A stretch of 64,000 bases of DNA from Leptospira sp. (GTDB lineage: Bacteria > Spirochaetota > Leptospiria > Leptospirales > Leptospiraceae): contig JACVCB010000003.1 in the NCBI GenBank assembly GCA_016742255.1, positions 144,831-208,830 of the forward strand, in the 5' to 3' direction. Under the pieces are notes generated by a model. It saw only the letters and a list, made by a program, of their open reading frames with translations. It searched no databases and was not told the origin of the DNA. Position numbers and translations under genes: made by a program. Within the stretch, counting starts at the first letter, position 1; the number at the start of each line of letters is the position of its first letter. This document shows, in pieces, positions 63,201 through 64,000 of this stretch.

Positions 63201-63977
63201 GATGTCCAAAATATTCCTCTCACCGATCGTGAGAAGGCGCATAACAATGAGTAAACTAAAAAGTGCGATGAACAAACTAGCCTTGTCTTGCCTGCGCATG
63301 AGAAACAAACCCAAGTGATACAACGCCCAGAGAAAGATACTTCCTGCTAAAAAGGAAGTGATTTGGTAACTGCGATTGACTTTGTCGTATAACTTACGTC
63401 TTTCGCCAATTTCCATACTTTCCCAAAATCCGCCTTTCGAATAATGGAAATTGGATATTTCATACACAATTTCGGTTTCTCCAGAAACGGGTTCGAGATC
63501 GACTAAGATGGATTTGTAAGAAGGTTCAAAATAATTTGGATTGATTCCAAAACTACCTTGTTCCACAACCAATTTCCCATTGATGTACATTCGGTACGCA
63601 GAGGAAAGATCCAGATTGTGAAATGCTAGAGTAGGTGTGTTTTCAGGAAAAATTACTTTTAGTTTATATGTCGCATATCCATATCCACCAAGCGTTTCAC
63701 CAAACCAATCCACACCTTTCCAATTCGATGGAACCACTTGGTAGATGAACTTAGGTTCTTTTCCTAGTTCTTTTTCGATTTGAATGCCACTTAAAGTCTC
63801 TTTCCAATAAAATTCCCATTCACCATCCAAGTTGATGTTTCCATCACGAAGGAAATCCCATGAAGATAAGTCGATTTTTCCTTTCTCAGCAATTGGTTTG
63901 TTCCGATTGACTTCTCCACAGGAAAAAATGGAGAAGAGAAGGCAAAATGATACAACCAAATGAAACGTTTTCTTCAT
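60240..63977 (-). CDS. 7TMR-DISM/GAF protein with degenerate class III cyclase domain
   Basis: A 1245-residue protein. It starts with a lipoprotein-like signal (MKKTFHLVVSFCLLFSIFSCGE, Cys about residue 20), a jelly-roll 7TMR-DISM extracellular domain (about 30-195), seven membrane segments (about 205-410), coiled coil, three GAF domains (about 455-640, 665-835, 860-1015) and a C-terminal cyclase-like domain (about 1050-1205). In the cyclase domain the first metal Asp is Ser (LLMTSFPGF), and the Asn and Arg that stabilise the transition state appear as Thr and Ala (GKTVTQTQA); the Lys (EKLRMTGD), second Asp (TGDMYLAAGG) and base-selecting Asp (NYDVWG) remain. It is therefore probably catalytically dead and regulatory. 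It overlaps the intact cyclase gene by 4 bases. Confidence 0.9.
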   Translation of the reverse strand: MKKTFHLVVSFCLLFSIFSCGEVNRNKPIAEKGKIDLSSWDFLRDGNINLDGEWEFYWKETLSGIQIEKELGKEPKFIYQVVPSNWKGVDWFGETLGGYGYATYKLKVIFPENTPTLAFHNLDLSSAYRMYINGKLVVEQGSFGINPNYFEPSYKSILVDLEPVSGETEIVYEISNFHYSKGGFWESMEIGERRKLYDKVNRSYQITSFLAGSIFLWALYHLGLFLMRRQDKASLFIALFSLLIVMRLLTIGERNILDIIPSLPMSALIRLEFATIYISTIVFAYFYRLVFPKTVGQRTMYVLYTLITPFLVSLFLPVSVFTSQIHYFQIFLILVCVRITIAIIMAYRSDTVGAGLSLIGFSFVFGTVVHDILYQNNIINTMNITPFGFLGFILFQGYILSYGFTRAYLSIEKLKESLEISNKELNILKDGLEDIVVERTKELEVSKANIERLNEFAKTLNTSLELDSILNKAFDYLKEEVFCDSMILLLVDSENGKLQYHKALVSSTSELQLESKFRGVSFPLDPSAGLFYHVYKRNRPFRFAKVWESRLNESNQKFIQLIGKNPGMIIPLSSQGKVIAMLAIFSEQKGSSFSKAQLQLVENTAENIATAVTNSILVEEMNREKFIADNARLQMEDAKNEVVKLNEFTKKINSESSLSQIIDEMFDYILKSFEIEATLIQLIDPKKRELYTYKTTIPIYATEEQLHFAKSFRVPLNERGGIIYKTYLRKKTLFVPKPPKTYESELDEQIFSKLSLTSFIAVPLVVQNEVIGIAYFTSYQKPMEVTREVLRRISGFCDQIAGAIQNSLLLQLTEDERKKSERAKAEIQKMNEFAKTINSQNNLENILAEIFGFIRKNYKIENCVLYFLDKEFNEFRYLNHSGFDLLNDENVNFFKTLRFPLKEESGFVYKCYLRKRHFYMKHVPKSMPYQIDKQITEKSGMKGFLISPLVNNDEVVAMAMYGINDETIHFTSEEVDSIVGVSEHIASAINNHFLLKKIEEEKQRSDSLLLNILPKNVAEELQKKGRVNPVEFENVTLLMTSFPGFSQITGQLTPEELIEGLDLYFSRFDEIIKTKGMEKLRMTGDMYLAAGGLPVGNFTHAVDACLAALQIKNEVIRMMEDFKDIPFKPNGITIAIHSGPVVAGVIGKSKFNYDVWGKTVTQTQAIRRGGVGVSINISQETMDKVKRLFHIDNQRMINTYEGEQFPIYELLALKSDLADDSGILPNDKFERLYTQQKRGAKILIK

Positions 63978-64000
63978 AGTTAGGCTACACAGCCTATGAG

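Noticed and set aside
1..64000. Mobile elements, phage genes, CRISPR arrays or toxin-antitoxin pairs
   Set aside because: No transposase, integrase, repeat-spacer array or paired toxin-antitoxin frames were seen by reading the products and sequence.

Overview
The window looks like a piece of a Leptospira chromosome, most likely a saprophytic or low-virulence lineage. This is judged from the low GC of most of the sequence (one line I counted, 32701-32760, has 21 G+C of 60), the many lipoproteins with loose spirochaete-type lipoboxes, a DUF1554-type lipoprotein, a fliD gene, PPK1, an unusually dense set of class III cyclases, GAF and SpoIIE signalling proteins, and short GC-rich intergenic islands. 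Species is not claimed. No rRNA, tRNA, CRISPR array, transposase or phage gene was recognised.

Region by region. 1-710: 3' part of an outer-membrane beta-barrel gene. 779-7261 (minus): a CzcCBA-type heavy-metal RND efflux operon with an extra exported protein between the adaptor and pump genes. 7359-8334: two small exported proteins. 8444-11945 (minus): polyphosphate kinase followed by an FAD-linked 2-hydroxyacid dehydrogenase. 12037-14918 (plus): fliD and a coupled protein. 14915-19949: housekeeping genes (HAD hydrolase, methyltransferase, dapF, plsC-like) and small envelope proteins. 19975-27179 (minus): class IIIb cyclase, GPH-type transporter and two paralogous SpoIIE-type phosphatases. 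27334-29025 (plus): Aer-like PAS chemoreceptor. 29134-32165 (minus): beta-oxidation pair (3-hydroxyacyl-CoA dehydrogenase, SCP2-type thiolase) and a membrane protein. 32215-32552: a GC-rich non-coding island. 32707-33818: two coupled lipoproteins, followed by a structured intergenic element and a terminator. 34019-38919 (minus): Rv0785-like FAD dehydrogenase, ThDP enzyme, DusC, DUF2721. 39310-43130 (plus): lipoprotein, a Tyr/Phe-rich repeat protein and an FMN reductase. 43302-46542: DUF1554 lipoprotein, then a self-contained PadR-controlled detoxification operon with two perfect palindromic operators. 46607-52668 (plus): a substrate-binding-domain/histidine kinase fusion, then five tightly coupled genes led by an AlkC DNA glycosylase. 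52674-57682 (minus): a translationally coupled run of M23 peptidase, ankyrin protein and two stand-alone cyclic-nucleotide-binding proteins, downstream of a membrane-bound LuxR-type regulator. 58156-63977 (minus): two overlapping cyclase genes, the second intact and the first with key catalytic residues replaced.

The strongest leads are the intact/degenerate cyclase pair next to the two cyclic-nucleotide-binding proteins and their coupled envelope genes; the twin PadR operators; the GC-rich island and a second intergenic element that share a hairpin module; and a lipoprotein architecture that recurs in two clusters.
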